Assembly (NCBI GenBank): GCA_020056225.1
Contig: JAGVIE010000023.1
Span: forward strand, 62,001-126,000
Direction of reading: 5' to 3'
DNA from: Bacteroidota bacterium
GTDB lineage: Bacteria > Bacteroidota > Ignavibacteria > UBA10030 > SZUA-254
Length of the DNA: 64,000 nucleotides
Below the pieces are notes generated by a model, which saw nothing but the letters and a program-made list of their open reading frames with translations, made no database searches and was not told where the DNA came from. The position numbers and the translations under genes are program-made. Below are positions 63,501 to 64,000 of this stretch, one piece after another; positions within the stretch are counted from its first letter, which is position 1, and each line of letters begins with the position of its first letter.

Positions 63501-64000
63501 GTACGTCAGCTGCTAACCTTCGCAAGAAAAGGGGATACGACTTTCGGATCTGTCAATCTAAATGAATTGATAAATGAATTAATCGAGATGCTGAAGCAAA
63601 CGTTTCCGAAAACAATCAACATAACAAGCGATCTTATCAAAGATATTCCACTCATCACTGCTGATTCGAGCCAGGTTCACGTGGCGCTTTTGAATTTGTG
63701 TGTGAACGCTAGGGATGCTATGACGGAAAATAAACCCGGAAGTTCAGGCGGCGGCACTCTCAAAATATCCACAGGTATTATCAGAAAAGATGCGCTTCGG
63801 CAGAAATTCGCTGTCGCACAAGCTGATGGATATGTTTATGTAAGTGTTAGAGATACCGGTACAGGTATGGATGAAGAAACAAGGAACCGAATGTTCGAGC
63901 CATTTTTTACAACTAAAGAATTAGGAAAAGGAACAGGTCTAGGATTGGCAGTTGTTTACGGTGTTGTCAATAGCCATTATGGATATGTAGAGGTTGACAG
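60531..64000 (+). CDS. Multi-PAS/GAF hybrid-type sensor histidine kinase, 3' end missing
   Basis: At least 1156 codons from the ATG at 60531 ([20 protein letters not shown]); it runs off the window. I read four PAS domains (about 10-120, 128-250, 262-370, 372-490), a GAF domain (about 500-650), two more PAS domains (about 660-805, 808-930), then HisKA with phospho-acceptor His947 in [16 protein letters not shown], an N-box [14 protein letters not shown] and G boxes [39 protein letters not shown]. No membrane helix was seen, so it is probably a cytosolic sensor. The HEFNN H-box is typical of kinases that end in a receiver domain, but the end is not in view. Confidence 0.92.
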   Translation, partial: MVKTLKQAEEVLRVISENVNDLIVVTDLKGSRISSNSAYDKLIGNPETLTGTDYTTEVHSDDLTLVKSGIRSAADGNSPVNFTHRLSLSGGNVRILESKIIRLIDDKDRPMNLIIFSCDITEATESQRELRLLAHAIGCTKDAFLLTDMNNKLIFVNPATREMYGFSEKELLGKDISVLRSKNNPAEILKQMEKATLERGWNGELLNSRKDGSEFPIELWTSTVHDELNKPVALVGIARDITNRKQSEERYRSTAAQLQLTLDNLNIVSFELDSEGNFLLSRGKGLEKLGLKPDQIVGLSIYEVYKNNPEILKMVEKAYAGEWGEADIEVAGVIWSTNYIPIKNSEGKVEHIFGTAIDITDRKHAEEALSYETDLWHTLMDSIPDTIYFKDISSRFTRINKAQCNILGIQNSEEAVGKSDADYFTKEHAASALNDEKKVITTGEPLLGKIEKVTTIEGRTRWFSTTKVPMRNKQGKIVGIIGSSRDITELKQAEEIESALYRIAEETSSAADFQKLFSAIHTIISGLMYARNFYIALYDKENDLLSFPYFVDEVDVPLEPGPPGKGLTAYVLRTGKSLLCDLKVSDELEKRGEAVLVGVPSPIWLGVPLVVEGKTIGAMVVQHYTDPTAYSERDKQILEFVSTQVAKAIERKRSADALIKSEDRYRAFIEQSSEGIWRFETDVPISLLLPEDEQIRLFFKHYYLAECNNAMAQMYGYNNAGEIIGLKLSDMLVSEDPHNYEIFKNFIRSGYRMTQAETRERDRYGNSKIFLNNFVGIIKEDSLYGWWGTQLDVTERRQAEELIKQSEEKYRTLFEDSQDCIILTTPEGNLIDINPAGVDMFGFSSKEELLKVGNARELYFNPVDRESFTDHLAQYTFVKDLETAIKRKHGEKRVVLENSSAIRNAEGSILGYRSFLRDITERKNLEDQLRQAQKMESIGTLAGGIAHEFNNLLGIILGYASILTSAKNDEQRLSQGVETIKKAVQRGADLVRQLLTFARKGDTTFGSVNLNELINELIEMLKQTFPKTINITSDLIKDIPLITADSSQVHVALLNLCVNARDAMTENKPGSSGGGTLKISTGIIRKDALRQKFAVAQADGYVYVSVRDTGTGMDEETRNRMFEPFFTTKELGKGTGLGLAVVYGVVNSHYGYVEVD

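Overview
The window looks like a low-GC chromosome segment from the Ignavibacteria/Kapabacteria-like part of the Bacteroidota-Chlorobiota group. The reasons are several large secreted proteins ending in the type IX secretion sorting domain (NYPNPFNPST-type), a bacillithiol gene (bshA), a 2-oxoacid:ferredoxin oxidoreductase, a complete SUF operon, and the operon prs-rplY-pth-rpsF-ssb-rpsR-rplI. The assignment is an inference from gene content; no 16S rRNA is present.

Layout. 1-2.7 kb: end of a secreted beta-propeller-like gene, a lipoprotein and an M50 membrane protease, separated by a nested inverted-repeat element. 2.8-9.6 kb: an accessory island with a HicB-like orphan and a tight three-gene set (D12-class adenine methyltransferase, MORC/Hsp90-like GHKL ATPase, OLD-like AAA ATPase), which I regard as a candidate defence module. 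It also holds a probable hsdM relic, a REP-like palindrome pair, an orphan isoprenoid-synthase-fold gene, and a DUF559 endonuclease gene bracketed by 39-bp direct repeats. 9.6-20.1 kb (minus strand): pepA, nrnA, korB, korA, ccdA, then the ribosomal operon. 20.3-28.4 kb (minus): two very large T9SS cargo proteins (a Ycf48/BNR repeat protein and a zinc carboxypeptidase). 28.5-36.9 kb (minus): rrf2-cysteine desulfurase-unknown-sufBCDSU-sufT-superoxide dismutase.

37-47.7 kb (plus): bshA, a metallophosphoesterase, a 34-codon basic protein with its own terminator, folP, cdaA-pcm-miaA, tRNA-Pro(CGG) with a GIY-YIG gene and a tRNA-like remnant, a response regulator, der, an FAD disulfide reductase and upp. 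47.8-52.8 kb: three secreted proteins, one with an HExxH motif. 52.8-58.2 kb: two tandem RelA/SpoT homologues around a small membrane protein. The second homologue has lost its hydrolase residues, while its C-terminal half is almost identical in DNA to the first, pointing to gene conversion. 58.2-64 kb: HU, ruvX, mtgA, an AlbA_2 regulator and a multi-PAS histidine kinase that runs off the edge.

Functionally, the housekeeping parts cover Fe-S assembly with oxidative-stress defence, thiol metabolism, low-potential 2-oxoacid metabolism and nucleotide second messengers (c-di-AMP, (p)ppGpp). The main candidates for undescribed biology are the methyltransferase-GHKL-AAA module (3.5-7.4 kb), the RSH-membrane protein-RSH locus (52.9-58.2 kb), and the DUF559 gene inside flanking repeats.
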